Source of the DNA: Priestia abyssalis
Lineage (GTDB): Bacteria; Bacillota; Bacilli; Bacillales; Bacillaceae_H
NCBI RefSeq assembly: GCF_002019595.1
Contig: NZ_KV917369.1
Location: forward strand, 3,612,624-3,676,623
Reading direction: 5' to 3'
Length of the DNA stretch: 64,000 nucleotides
Below are positions 42,958-51,900 of this stretch, in pieces. The notes under the pieces were generated by a model. The model saw only the letters and a list, made by a program, of their open reading frames with translations, had not been told where the DNA came from and did no database searches. The position numbers and the translations under genes are program-made. Each line of letters opens with the position of its first letter. The stretch's first letter is position 1.

Positions 42958-44157
42958 TTATTTGCTTACCTTTCCAGCTGGCAGTTTTTTATATCCGTAC
43001 AACCAATCGATCATCTCGAATTCTTTTGCCTCTGTTTGCTCTAGAAGAGTATCACGCAGCAAAATAGAGACTGGATCTTCCGCATGGATAATTTCTCCCC
43101 ATGTACGGGCACTTTTTTGTACTTTGGCGGTGCGCGGAATGCGCTCTTCTTGGTAAGCCAGGAATGCTTGTTCAAAATTTTCACCATGAATTTTTAGCAT
43201 ATCAGCTAAGTAAGAAGCATCCTCTAATGCCTGACAACCGCCTTGCGCCAAGTATTGAAGCATTGGATGGGCAGCGTCTCCAAGAAGTGTGAAGTTGCCT
43301 TTTGTCCAGTTATCGATTGGTAATCTGTCATACATTGGCCAACGAATTTGGCGTTGAATGAAGGATAGAGCATTCTCAACAAGCGGGTGACACCCTTCAA
43401 ACACTTGATCCATTTCTTCCGGTGTTCCCCAGTCATTTGAATCAGGCTTGTAATTTTGACTTTTGAACACCACTACTTGGTTATACAATTCGCCTTTACG
43501 AACGGGGTATTGTACCACATGAAGATTAGGGCCGATCCACATAATCACGTCATCCATAGCTGCATCAGAGCTGATTTCTTCAATTGGCACCGTTCCGCGA
43601 TAGGCTACATAATGAGAACAGATAGCTTCGTCATCGGCAAAATACTTGCGAGTTTTGGACCAAAGGCCGTCTGCGCCAATTACGGCTTTTCCTGTAAATT
43701 GTTCGCCTCTTTGATTGGTTACCGTTACACCTGATGCATCTTCCTCAACCGTGTCAATGATTTGATCATTGACAAGACTAATGAGTGGATTTTTCTCAGC
43801 TGCTTCTACTAGCACGCGATGCAAATCTGAACGGTGCAACACAATATAAGGGAAACCATATTTTGCCTTAAATTCATTCCCTAAATCTAATACAGCTAAT
43901 TCCTTTGCCGTATAAACATCTTTTAAAACAAGTCTTTTTGGGAACACGGCAACTTTGGCGATTTCATCAGCTACGCCGAATCGATCTAGAACCGCCATCG
44001 CATTTGGCCCCATTTGAATACCTGCTCCGATTTCACCGAATTGAGGGGCTTGTTCTAAAATTTTTGTTTTATGGCCCGCTTCAGCGGATGCAAGAGCTGC
44101 TGCTACTCCTCCGATTCCTCCACCAATGACAAGCACTTCTTTTTCTTGATTAACCAT
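42958..44157 (-). CDS. 3-hydroxybenzoate 6-monooxygenase
   Basis: 399 residues, class A flavin monooxygenase. Dinucleotide motif VLVIGGGIGGVAAALASAEA (about 8-27), the VIGADGLWS motif near 160 (NADPH/FAD, DG motif), and FTLLGDAAHPMLQYLAQGG near 285-303 (GD motif). The AQGGCQALEDA form and the gentisate dioxygenase next door (50 bp) identify the substrate as 3-hydroxybenzoate; salicylate hydroxylase is the closest alternative but would give catechol, for which no gene is present. Product: gentisate. Confidence 0.88.
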   Translation of the reverse strand: MVNQEKEVLVIGGGIGGVAAALASAEAGHKTKILEQAPQFGEIGAGIQMGPNAMAVLDRFGVADEIAKVAVFPKRLVLKDVYTAKELAVLDLGNEFKAKYGFPYIVLHRSDLHRVLVEAAEKNPLISLVNDQIIDTVEEDASGVTVTNQRGEQFTGKAVIGADGLWSKTRKYFADDEAICSHYVAYRGTVPIEEISSDAAMDDVIMWIGPNLHVVQYPVRKGELYNQVVVFKSQNYKPDSNDWGTPEEMDQVFEGCHPLVENALSFIQRQIRWPMYDRLPIDNWTKGNFTLLGDAAHPMLQYLAQGGCQALEDASYLADMLKIHGENFEQAFLAYQEERIPRTAKVQKSARTWGEIIHAEDPVSILLRDTLLEQTEAKEFEMIDWLYGYKKLPAGKVSK

Positions 44158-44207
44158 TATGTCGTCCCCCTTATCAAATAATACTTATACCTCTTGCTCG
44201 AATATAC

Positions 44208-45320
44208 TCATACTAGTACAGGTTTAAATTCTTCTTTTGTTTCCTGATAGCCATTGTTAGTTTCATATGGCTGCTCTTTCTCAAGGTCGAATTTTTCCAT
44301 AATCGGTAAGTCATTTACCGAGAAGAAGAACGTATCTTCTAACGCTATGTGCTCATGTACTGCCCAATTTGGAATAATAAAGTAATCACCTTTTGACCAG
44401 TCAAAACGAACACCGTTAATAATGCTGTACCCTGAACCTTTAAATACTTGATAAATTGTCGAATGTGTATGACGATGAGCTTTTGAATGGAACCCTTTCG
44501 GCAGCTTCTGAATCCATGCTCCGATATTCGGGTTCGCTGTTTGTCCATTTGATGGATTAATAAATTCGACTGCATAACCATCGTATGGGTCTGGTTCAAA
44601 GCGAGATAATCCCTCAATGGCCTTTAATGTTTGATTCCATTTGTAAGCGCCAAGCGGTGCCACCTTAGGATGACGGTCAGAAATCGGACGAACCATACCG
44701 CCTTCATAGCGTTGTGCAGAATAGTTATCTGGTACTCTCGGTTGTTCGATTCTTTCAGGATATGGCTCGAAGAACGTACCACCCATCATATAAATGGTCG
44801 GGATATCAAGAACGTCCATCCAAATCATCGGCTCAGTCCCTTCATGTCCGTGACCATGCCAGAGGTTTTTTGGAGTAATAACAAAATCCCCTTCTTCCAT
44901 GAAAATGCGTTCACCCTCCACAATGGAGTAAGCGCCTTCACCATGTGTAATAAAACGAAGTGCATTTTGTGTATGACGATGAGATGGTGCTGTTTCCCCC
45001 GGTTGAAGCAGCTGCACTGCTGCGTAAAGCGTTTGCGAAGTAGAAGCCCATCCCCATGGTTGACGATAGTCTAAACCAGGGTTTTGAAGATAAATGGCTC
45101 TTCGTTCACCACCACGCTCAGGAGTAAAAATTTGCGCCGCCTCTCCTAATTTTTTCTCGAGTAAATCCCACTTCCAAAGGTATGCCTGTGCATGCGGCTC
45201 AGGCTGATGATGCATCAATTCTGGAATTGCCTCCCAAAGCGGCCCGAGATTGTATTGCCGAATATCTCTTGTAAAGTCCTGGACTATTTTACTTTTAAAA
45301 AAATCCATTTTTTCAGCCAT
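44208..45320 (-). CDS. Gentisate 1,2-dioxygenase
   Basis: 370 residues, bicupin. First cupin: PSHRHTQNALRFITHGEGAY (about 115-134), supplying Fe(II) histidines; second cupin: KAHRHTHSTIYQVFKGSGYS (about 280-299). PKNLWHGHGHEGTEPMIW lies between. It opens gentisate to maleylpyruvate using O2. Ribosome site GGAGGA before the ATG. In a five-gene minus-strand operon. Confidence 0.93.
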   Translation of the reverse strand: MAEKMDFFKSKIVQDFTRDIRQYNLGPLWEAIPELMHHQPEPHAQAYLWKWDLLEKKLGEAAQIFTPERGGERRAIYLQNPGLDYRQPWGWASTSQTLYAAVQLLQPGETAPSHRHTQNALRFITHGEGAYSIVEGERIFMEEGDFVITPKNLWHGHGHEGTEPMIWMDVLDIPTIYMMGGTFFEPYPERIEQPRVPDNYSAQRYEGGMVRPISDRHPKVAPLGAYKWNQTLKAIEGLSRFEPDPYDGYAVEFINPSNGQTANPNIGAWIQKLPKGFHSKAHRHTHSTIYQVFKGSGYSIINGVRFDWSKGDYFIIPNWAVHEHIALEDTFFFSVNDLPIMEKFDLEKEQPYETNNGYQETKEEFKPVLV

Positions 45321-45340
45321 TCTCCATTCCTCCTGTTCGA

Positions 45341-45841
45341 TTACTTATTGACCTTCGATAGGTTGCGCTCGATTTGTCCTAAATGCTTACTCGTATGTTC
45401 AACAAGTAAATGATCCACGATAAAGGAGATGGGCTTTGTACCGAAACGAGGATTGCGGCTCGGTGCCTCCATCGCTAAATTTTCTTTATTTAATTTATTA
45501 AGCGTTTGTTCTACCTGTGGTTTTAGCGCTTTCAATTCGTTTAAAACATCGGATAAAGAAGTGCTGTCAACCTTACTTTTATTCACAGCAGCTAAACGGC
45601 CTTCATGCTGCAAGCCGCGTCCCCACTCTTTACCCGGAGTCTCTAGAAGCTGTTCAATTTCATCAAGCCAATAAGGAACCGCTTCTACAAGATGACAAAG
45701 AATTTGCATAACAGACCATTCTTCTTCCGCAGGGTTCCAACGAAGTACATCGTCGGAAAGCCCTTCTGCTTTTTGAATCACTTGATCAAGCGACTGTTGA
45801 ACGGATTTAACGGAATCTTTAACGTTTAAGGCATTCATCAT
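45341..45841 (-). CDS. DinB-family protein, candidate thiol-dependent maleylpyruvate isomerase
   Basis: 166 residues with the DinB four-helix fold: EEEWSVMQILCHLVEAVPYW (39-58) with His50 and VDHLLVEHTSKHLGQIERNL (142-161) with His149 and His153, the expected metal triad. The superfamily includes mycothiol-dependent maleylpyruvate isomerase and bacillithiol transferases. The operon otherwise has every gentisate step except the isomerase, and this gene sits between the dioxygenase and the hydrolase, overlapping the latter by a TAATG junction. In a Bacillus-type cell the thiol would be bacillithiol; that cofactor is inference. Confidence 0.75.
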   Translation of the reverse strand: MMNALNVKDSVKSVQQSLDQVIQKAEGLSDDVLRWNPAEEEWSVMQILCHLVEAVPYWLDEIEQLLETPGKEWGRGLQHEGRLAAVNKSKVDSTSLSDVLNELKALKPQVEQTLNKLNKENLAMEAPSRNPRFGTKPISFIVDHLLVEHTSKHLGQIERNLSKVNK

Positions 45842-46797
45842 TATTTCACCTCTACTACTTCTTTGACACTCGTTACGCGGTTTTCAAGAGTGCCAATTTT
45901 ATCGATTTCAATTTTGACCACGTCCCCGTCTTTTAAGAAGACTTGCGGATCGCGTGCTACTCCGACTCCTCCTGGTGTTCCAGTTAAAATGACATCTCCT
46001 GGCTCCAGCGTCATTAAGCTGGATAAGAATTCAACTAAGTACTGAACAGAGAATACTAGATTGGCCGTATTAGAACGTTGGCGCTCTTCACCATTTACAG
46101 TCAGAACGACTTCTAGTCCAGCAGGGTCTTGAAGTTCATCGGACGTTACTAACCACGGACCCATCGGTGCACTTCCATCAACTGTTTTTCCTTGGAGCCA
46201 CTCAATGGTGCGGCGTTGAAGATCACGATACGTCACATCATTCACAATGGTATATCCAGCTACATAATCAAGAGCGTCTTCTTGGGATACATTTCTTGCA
46301 CGTTTACCAATAACAAATGTAAACTCCGCTTCATAATCAAGCTGTTCTGAAATTGGATAAAATGGAATATCATCTTGCGGCCCTATGACCGTATTGGCAA
46401 ATTTGGCGAATACAACCGGATATGGCGGAAGCTCTCGTTTCATTTCCAAAATATGTTCACGATAATTGTGACCAACACAGATGATCTTTCCAGGTGATGG
46501 AACAGCTGCTTCCACTTTTACTTCATTAAGGTCATATACAAGTCTAAAGCCATTATCTGTTTTATTTTCTAAGGCATATTCAATGGCTTTTTTAGCAAGC
46601 TCCAAACTTTCTTTTCCACCTTGTAAAAATCCAGTCATATCTGCAGGAACAAATGCATCCGCAATTTGTTGAGCGCGAATTTTTCCTTCTGATGTAAGCA
46701 AAGACTTATAGGCAACATGTAAATCGATAACCTCTTCATTGATGATAGCTCCAATACGTTGTGTAATACCTTCACGGCTAAATGTAATTAATTTCAT
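45841..46797 (-). CDS. Fumarylpyruvate hydrolase (FAH family)
   Basis: 318 residues: an N-terminal FAH_N-like part (1-90), then the catalytic domain with KIICVGHNYREHILEM (about 104-119, His and Glu of the active site), LDYEAEFTFVIGKRARNV with metal carboxylates near 153-157, and LEPGDVILTGTPGGVGVARD near 262-281. It cleaves fumarylpyruvate (or maleylpyruvate) to fumarate and pyruvate. Unlike the FAH protein at 18272, it retains the complete HNYxEH motif. Confidence 0.9.
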   Translation of the reverse strand: MKLITFSREGITQRIGAIINEEVIDLHVAYKSLLTSEGKIRAQQIADAFVPADMTGFLQGGKESLELAKKAIEYALENKTDNGFRLVYDLNEVKVEAAVPSPGKIICVGHNYREHILEMKRELPPYPVVFAKFANTVIGPQDDIPFYPISEQLDYEAEFTFVIGKRARNVSQEDALDYVAGYTIVNDVTYRDLQRRTIEWLQGKTVDGSAPMGPWLVTSDELQDPAGLEVVLTVNGEERQRSNTANLVFSVQYLVEFLSSLMTLEPGDVILTGTPGGVGVARDPQVFLKDGDVVKIEIDKIGTLENRVTSVKEVVEVK

Positions 46798-46831
46798 GAG
46801 TAAACTCCCCTTCTTTTAAAAAAATTTATAG

Positions 46832-47086
46832 TTAGTTTGCATTCCATTCTTTAATGGTGTAAACGGCTTCATTTTCCTGGTTCATTGGATCTTTCTCTAC
46901 AATATTTCTTGCCCCTTCCAAAGAAGCCGCTTGAAGAACATAGGCTCCCCCAGTTTGATCTCCAAACCCTCCCGCTGTCATTAACGTTTGAGTTTCTCTT
47001 AAATTTTGCAGAAATTCACGATGACCTTGGATTAGATCACCTGTAAAAGAAGGCTTTCTTTCAATCAGCACTAAAAACTTTTTCAT
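46832..47086 (-). CDS. YciI family protein
   Basis: 84 residues with a ferredoxin-like fold: LIERKPSFTGDLIQGHREFL near the start and MTAGGFGDQTGGAYVLQAAS (37-56), ending VYTIKEWNAN, as in YciI-like proteins with an active-site His/Asp pair. First gene of the gentisate operon, 34 bp before the hydrolase. Homologues often accompany ring-cleavage pathways (chloromuconolactone-isomerase-like fold); its reaction here is unknown. Confidence 0.8.
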   Translation of the reverse strand: MKKFLVLIERKPSFTGDLIQGHREFLQNLRETQTLMTAGGFGDQTGGAYVLQAASLEGARNIVEKDPMNQENEAVYTIKEWNAN

Positions 47087-47128
47087 TCCATCACCTCATA
47101 ATTTAAAAAGAAATCAAAATTATCTTTT

Positions 47129-47148
47129 TAGATAACTTTGTTCTCTAT
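47129..47148 (-). promoter_or_regulatory. Candidate IclR operator before gentisate operon
   Basis: On the minus strand ATAGAGAACAAAGTTATCTA, nearly identical to the site before the transporter (48439-48457: ATAGAGAACAAA-TTAACTA). It lies about 45-60 bp upstream of the first gene of the operon, just downstream of an AT-rich TATTATATAA. Confidence 0.65.
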
Positions 47149-47473
47149 TTATATAATAAACTTAATTTATTTATTTTAAATTGTCAATATTTTAGTGAGA
47201 AAAATTTCAGAAAATTAAAATCGCCCTTTTTCTTTCTGAGGTTCATTCCTTCTAATGTTATAATTTAGTTATTGTCATTTTTTTTGTCTCATTTTAGCTG
47301 TTCATATAGAATTTTGTACGCTGTCATCTATCAAGGGGGCTCAAGAAAACATTTAATCAAATCGCTGTATTTCAACATTACACTCTTTACAACAAGATCA
47401 TGAGGCACTGCCCCGCTAATATTGTTGTGAGATGTTAAGAGAGAATTTTAACGTTTTAATATAGGAGGATTTT

Positions 47474-48250
47474 ATGGAAGTCGTAAAAAAAGGAACAACC
47501 ATTCAATCATTACAAATCGGCATGGGGATCGTGGATTTAATTGCCAAACAAGGGAGGCCGCTGAAATTTTCCGATATTCATGACTTAACCCAAATTACAA
47601 AAAGTAATCTGTATAAATACCTTAATACATTCACTCAATTAGGAATTCTTTATCGTGATAAGGAATCCGGATCTTATGTATTAGGGAGTAAACTAATTGA
47701 ATATGGAATGGCTGCTGCAGATCAGGAAAATGTCGTTGAACGGATCATTCCTTATCTCCAAGAAATCAATGAAAGAAGTTTGAGTACCGTTTTATATTCC
47801 AGCTGGACTCCTGCTGGACCAATGATAGTCAAAGAGTTTAACGCAAACCGTGGATATAATATAGGGGCTCAAATGGGAACTTTTCTTCCTCTTCTTTCCG
47901 CAACAGGAAAAGTTTTTATGGCTTTCATGGATGAGAAAATGATTCATGAATGGCGAGAGAAAGAATTAAAGCAGATTCCTCCAGAAAAAATGAACGACCT
48001 TGAAGAAGAATGTAAAGCGATTCGTCAGAAAGAAATTTCCTTTGCCAGGGAACCTCTCGTTTCATCCGTATCTTCAGTTTCTTTCCCTGTATTTAATTAC
48101 AAAAAGAAGCTCCTCGGTGCCGTTACCATCGTGGGCTTTTCCGAGTTAATACCTCACGATGAACATGAGGACCTCAGCAAATATCTACTAAACATAAGCA
48201 AAGAGATATCTGGAAGTTTTGGGTATAGACCCGACGTGAATGAAAAATAA
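47474..48250 (+). CDS. IclR-family transcriptional regulator
   Basis: 258 residues. N-terminal winged helix-turn-helix (about 1-75: LQIGMGIVDLIAKQGRPLKF, then LTQITKSNLYKYLNTFTQLG), C-terminal IclR effector domain (about 90-250, LPLLSATGKVFMAFMDEKMI). Ribosome site AGGAGG before the ATG. Divergent from the gentisate operon and followed by the aromatic-acid transporter, so it probably controls both in response to 3-hydroxybenzoate or gentisate. Confidence 0.9.
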   Translation: MEVVKKGTTIQSLQIGMGIVDLIAKQGRPLKFSDIHDLTQITKSNLYKYLNTFTQLGILYRDKESGSYVLGSKLIEYGMAAADQENVVERIIPYLQEINERSLSTVLYSSWTPAGPMIVKEFNANRGYNIGAQMGTFLPLLSATGKVFMAFMDEKMIHEWREKELKQIPPEKMNDLEEECKAIRQKEISFAREPLVSSVSSVSFPVFNYKKKLLGAVTIVGFSELIPHDEHEDLSKYLLNISKEISGSFGYRPDVNEK

Positions 48251-48269
48251 TATATTAGAGGGAAATAAA

Positions 48270-48295
48270 CAAAGCGGGGGAAGCCCCGCTTTTTA
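48270..48295 (+). terminator. Terminator after iclR-type gene
   Basis: AAAGCGGGG-gaa-GCCCCGCTTT stem followed by TTT, 20 bp past the stop codon. Confidence 0.85.
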
Positions 48296-48404
48296 TGTTG
48301 TCTTTCCCTTTTTGTTAAACCAGAACATGAAAGCCTTCATTAAGGAATCCTCGCTTTTCTCCCTTCTGATTAGTCAGAAAAATTACAACACTTAAATTTT
48401 TTTG

Positions 48405-48457
48405 TTGAATATTTAAAAACACCCCTTTATAATCACTAATAGAGAACAAAATTAACT
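48405..48457 (+). promoter_or_regulatory. Promoter and IclR-type operator of the transporter gene
   Basis: TTGAAT (48405-48410) and TATAAT (48428-48433) are separated by exactly 17 bp, a good sigma-A promoter. The shared motif ATAGAGAACAAAATTAACTA starts at 48439, at the expected transcription start, so a bound regulator would block it. The leader to the TTG start is about 125 bases. Confidence 0.75.
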
Positions 48458-48565
48458 ATTTATATAAACGAAGGGGTGATGTTCAGTAGAAAGCTCTTTT
48501 TTTCTTGATATTTAAGTAAGCGTTATCATTTTTCCGTATTGAATTTAAATTAAGGGGGAGACAAT

Positions 48566-49915
48566 TTGGCTTACATTAATACGACAGAGGTTATTGCTGA
48601 CAGTAAATTTAACCGCTTTCATTTAAGGCTGCTCATATGGAGTTTTCTGATTATTGCTTTTGATGGATATGATCTGGTTGTCTACGGAACTGCTGTGCCG
48701 GTCTTGATCGATAAATGGAACCTTACCGCGGTTGAAGCGGGAGCAATGGGAAGCTATGGACTATTTGGCATGATGTTCGGTGCCATCTTTTTCGGGACAC
48801 TGGCTGACCGTATTGGAAGGAAAAACGTCATTGCGATTACATTAATATTTTTTAGCTTATTTACATTTCTATGCGGCTTTGCCGAAACTCCAACGCTTTT
48901 CTCTACATTTCGCTTTTTAGCAGGTTTAGGGCTTGGAGGTATTATGCCAAACGTCATCGCCCTGTTGACGGATTATTCACCTAAATCCATGAGAAGTATG
49001 ATCGTATCCATTGTGTTATGCGGTTATTCAGTCGGGGGAATTCTTGCCCCTTCATTAGGAATCTTTTTGATGCCGGCATTCGGCTGGGAGTCCATTTTTT
49101 GGTTTGCAGGGCTGCCCTTACTATTTCTGCCTTTAATGTATAAGCAATTACCAGAAACAGCGAGTCACCTTATCAGAACAGGAAAAAAAGAAGAATTAAT
49201 CGCTACTCTTTCCAAAGTGAATCCTGAAGTGGCTTTTAACAAAAATGATGAGATTGTGGAACTAAAAGCACCGGAAACAAAGGTGCCTATTGTTGGCTTA
49301 TTTAACGATAACCGCGCCGTAAGCACTGTCATGTTTTGGATTGCCTTTTTCAGCTGCTTATTGATGGTATATGGTTTGAATACTTGGCTTCCTAAATTGA
49401 TGATCGAAGCAGGATATGGACTGAATTCAAGCTTAGCTTTCCTCATTGTCCTTCAAAGCGGTGCCATTATAGGTACCCTTATAATCGGGCGGCTTTGTGA
49501 CAAATACGGTTCTAAAAAAATGCTTGTTCCGATGTATGCTTCTGGTGCAATTGCCCTGACCCTGCTTGGTTTTGGCGGGAATACGTTTGTGATTTATCTA
49601 TTAGTAGCCATTGCAGGTGCTGCTACAATCGGGGCGCAAAATATTGTACAAGCCTATGTATCCCAGTATTATCCTCCATATATCAGATCGACAGCTTTAG
49701 GTATGGCATCTGGCATCGGCAGGATTGGCGGTATGCTTGGACCGCTTTTGGGAGGATTCCTTTTATCCGTTACTTTACCGATTCACTTAAATTTCATCGC
49801 ATTTGCCATTCCTGGTTTAATCGCGGCTGTCGCCCTCGCATTAGTCCCTGGCAAACATGCTTACTCTAATGAAAGAGATACGGCTTTGAAGTCAAATGCA
49901 ACGAATGTGAGTTAA
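48566..49915 (+). CDS. AAHS-family MFS transporter, probable 3-hydroxybenzoate uptake
   Basis: 449 residues from a TTG start at 48566 (AAGGGGGAG ribosome site). 12 membrane segments; the AAHS hallmark DGYDLVVYGTAVP (about 33-45, with the essential aspartates in helix 1) and GTLADRIGRKNVI in the loop between helices 2 and 3; RFLAGLGLGGIMPNVIALLT in helix 4. The family carries aromatic acids with H+. The shared operator with the gentisate operon indicates 3-hydroxybenzoate as substrate. Confidence 0.9.
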   Translation: MAYINTTEVIADSKFNRFHLRLLIWSFLIIAFDGYDLVVYGTAVPVLIDKWNLTAVEAGAMGSYGLFGMMFGAIFFGTLADRIGRKNVIAITLIFFSLFTFLCGFAETPTLFSTFRFLAGLGLGGIMPNVIALLTDYSPKSMRSMIVSIVLCGYSVGGILAPSLGIFLMPAFGWESIFWFAGLPLLFLPLMYKQLPETASHLIRTGKKEELIATLSKVNPEVAFNKNDEIVELKAPETKVPIVGLFNDNRAVSTVMFWIAFFSCLLMVYGLNTWLPKLMIEAGYGLNSSLAFLIVLQSGAIIGTLIIGRLCDKYGSKKMLVPMYASGAIALTLLGFGGNTFVIYLLVAIAGAATIGAQNIVQAYVSQYYPPYIRSTALGMASGIGRIGGMLGPLLGGFLLSVTLPIHLNFIAFAIPGLIAAVALALVPGKHAYSNERDTALKSNATNVS

Positions 49916-49923
49916 TCAAAAGC

Positions 49924-49975
49924 AAAGAGGGTGACTCCCCCTGGCTAATTAGCCAGGGGGGAGTCACCCTCTTTT
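49924..49975 (+). terminator. Strong terminator after transporter gene
   Basis: A 23-bp perfect or near-perfect stem (AAAGAGGGTGACTCCCCCTG... with its complement) around AATT, flanked by A and T runs, 8 bp past the stop codon. It also lies 20 bp past the convergent fbpB-like gene. Confidence 0.92.
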
Positions 49976-49994
49976 CCATGAAAGTCATTAAATG

Positions 49995-50138
49995 TTAAGC
50001 AAGCCTTTTAATTTCATGGCGTTTTTCGATACGATTTTCAATTTTTTCCATCTCTTGTTTATCATTAATTAACTCTTGCTTGTTTTCTTGTACTAGCTCT
50101 TCAAAAGACTTTCTATATTTGCTCAGTTTTCGTGACAT
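49995..50138 (-). CDS. FbpB-family small basic protein (47 aa)
   Basis: MSRKLSKYRKSFEELVQENK and then QELINDKQEMEKIENRIEKR closely follow the FbpB/FbpC pattern (R-K-x-SFEELVxENKxELLxD). Start ATG at 50136-50138 after AGGAGG. In B. subtilis FbpB is a Fur-controlled basic protein that works with the small RNA FsrA in iron sparing. A loose Fur-like sequence (TGATAATTTTCA) lies about 130 bp upstream, not a clear box. Confidence 0.8.
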   Translation of the reverse strand: MSRKLSKYRKSFEELVQENKQELINDKQEMEKIENRIEKRHEIKRLA

Positions 50139-50485
50139 ATTAATCCTCCTTTTCATGGAATTTGGGGTAGGGAAAATGATAAAAGGTTCGTTCGTCTAAA
50201 TAATAAAATAATTCAGTTAACTTATAAAGATGATTTTCAAGAATGATTTGACAAATTTGTGAATTATCTGATAATTTTCAAAACTTGTTATCTTTATACC
50301 CTAACGAGGACTCTCTTATTCAACATACTTTACATTTGAAACTTTCTTCTTAAGGAGTCTTGCTGCAGATAATATTGAAGAGTAAGAAGCAATGTCATCT
50401 AAGGGGTTTAAGGAGTATATATTAAGACGTATTCACGTACCTTTTACATTCTTCTCTAAATGAACATTGATTGTTTTATAAAAAA
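50139..50485. other. Intergenic upstream of fbpB-like gene
   Basis: AT-rich; contains TGATAATTTTCA (about 50269) and TGATTTTCAAGAATGATTTG (about 50231), weak Fur-like sequences. A 23-codon plus-strand frame near 50391 lacks a convincing ribosome site. The far end may hold the IS110 boundary. Confidence 0.35.
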
Positions 50486-50527
50486 GGATGGGTCAAAAGG
50501 GTTTCTTTTTCCCCTTTTGACCCATCC
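50486..50527. terminator. Long hairpin, bidirectional terminator
   Basis: GGATGGGTCAAAAGGG / CCCTTTTGACCCATCC, perfect 16-bp stem with a T-rich 10-base loop. About 155 bp past the IS110 transposase stop. Confidence 0.8.
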
Positions 50528-50682
50528 TCTTCTTACGATTAGTCAAGGGATTTTAAAAAATTAAAGTACTGTTAGTAAGTTCTATGATTTCTTTTTAAAA
50601 GGGGATTTTTAGGCACAGCTAATAAGCCCAGCTATTTCTTTTTTTTTTAGCCAGGGATGTATGTGATATAATCGTTTCAACA

Positions 50683-51900
50683 TTACTTACCAGCGGCCAA
50701 CTGGTAATCGTAATGCAGATCGTGTGTAATAAGGTGGAAGAGGGACTTCAACAACTTATTCACACAGGCGATGGACGCAACTTTATGACGTTTGTTATAA
50801 GGTTGCGTTTTTAATTTGTCATAATAATCCACAATATGATTGCCTCCAAAGCGTCGCTGACGGATCATGTTTTGAATGGTGAAATAGAGTATTTTGCGTA
50901 AATAACTGTTGCCGCGCTTGTTGATTTTATCTTTATAAAACAAGGTTCCCGACTGGAAGCGCCTGATGTCAATTCCAGCATAGGCATTCAGCTGTTTATG
51001 GTTGTCAAAACGCGTCAGATCTCCTATCTCTCCAATTAACCTCACAGCCGTATTCGGGCCAATCCCGGGAAAACTGATGAGCACCTGATAGTCTTTCCGT
51101 TCTTTTGAAAGCTCGGCCATCTGCTTAATCAACGCTTCACGCTGTCTTAAAATCGCTAAATGACGCTTGGCATAGACTCTTAATTGATCACAGCGAACAT
51201 CCTCAGCGTCTACGGCCGGATAAGAGTCTTGTGCAGCTTCCAACAGTTGCAGGGCTTTTTTCTCTGCCGTTTTAGGAGCTAGTTTTTTCTCTGTATTCGT
51301 GAGTAGTCGATTACGGACCACCGTTTTAGACAAGTGTCTCACACAATCAGGATGTGGGAACAACTGTAGAATATTCAAAAACAACTCTGATTTTTGGGTA
51401 AACAAGGACTCCATTTCCGGAAAAGTAAGTTGCAGAAGCGTGTGTATGCGGCTGCGAATCAGGCTCAGTTCTTCATCCAGTTCTTTATAGTAGCGAGAAA
51501 GAGCACGCATTTGGTCATAATAAGCTTCCTGCGGCTTTTTGATGCGCCGTGTAGCCGTAAAGTGCGTCTGGGCTAGACGATGAGCGTCGCTTTTGTCTGT
51601 TTTGTGCATGCGCATGGAAGCTGTTTGAAGCTTAGATTCCAAAGGATTAAGTAAACAATACGGAAAGCCGTACTCCGTGAAAAATCGTTCTAGTTGGCGA
51701 GAATACACACCTGTGGCCTCAAATACGATATCAGGGGCCTGTGCGTCTTTTTGGATTAGGGCCTTGATTTGATTATATAGTCTTTCAAAAAAGGAGCGTT
51801 TATGAAGCATTTCTCCTTCAAAGATGCAAACTCGGTCAGCGTTATAGATGACCATATAACTTTTCCCCATACTAACATCAAAAGCTATTACACTTGGCAT
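50683..51900 (-). CDS. IS110-family transposase
   Basis: 405 residues from the ATG at 51898-51900, 7 bases after GGAGG. N-terminal DEDD RuvC-like domain: VIAFDVSMGKSYMVIYNADR (3-22) with the first aspartate, VFEATGVYSRQLERFF with the glutamate near residue 60, and RMHKTDKSDAHRLAQ with two aspartates near 100. C-terminal Transposase_20 domain: LISFPGIGPNTAVRLIGEIG, then LNAYAGIDIRRFQSG with the catalytic serine region and KRGNSYLRKIL. It appears intact. IS110 elements have no terminal inverted repeats, and some encode a guide (bridge) RNA in the flanking non-coding sequence; I could not place the element's ends between about 50.5 and 52.1 kb. Confidence 0.93.
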   Translation of the reverse strand: MPSVIAFDVSMGKSYMVIYNADRVCIFEGEMLHKRSFFERLYNQIKALIQKDAQAPDIVFEATGVYSRQLERFFTEYGFPYCLLNPLESKLQTASMRMHKTDKSDAHRLAQTHFTATRRIKKPQEAYYDQMRALSRYYKELDEELSLIRSRIHTLLQLTFPEMESLFTQKSELFLNILQLFPHPDCVRHLSKTVVRNRLLTNTEKKLAPKTAEKKALQLLEAAQDSYPAVDAEDVRCDQLRVYAKRHLAILRQREALIKQMAELSKERKDYQVLISFPGIGPNTAVRLIGEIGDLTRFDNHKQLNAYAGIDIRRFQSGTLFYKDKINKRGNSYLRKILYFTIQNMIRQRRFGGNHIVDYYDKLKTQPYNKRHKVASIACVNKLLKSLFHLITHDLHYDYQLAAGK

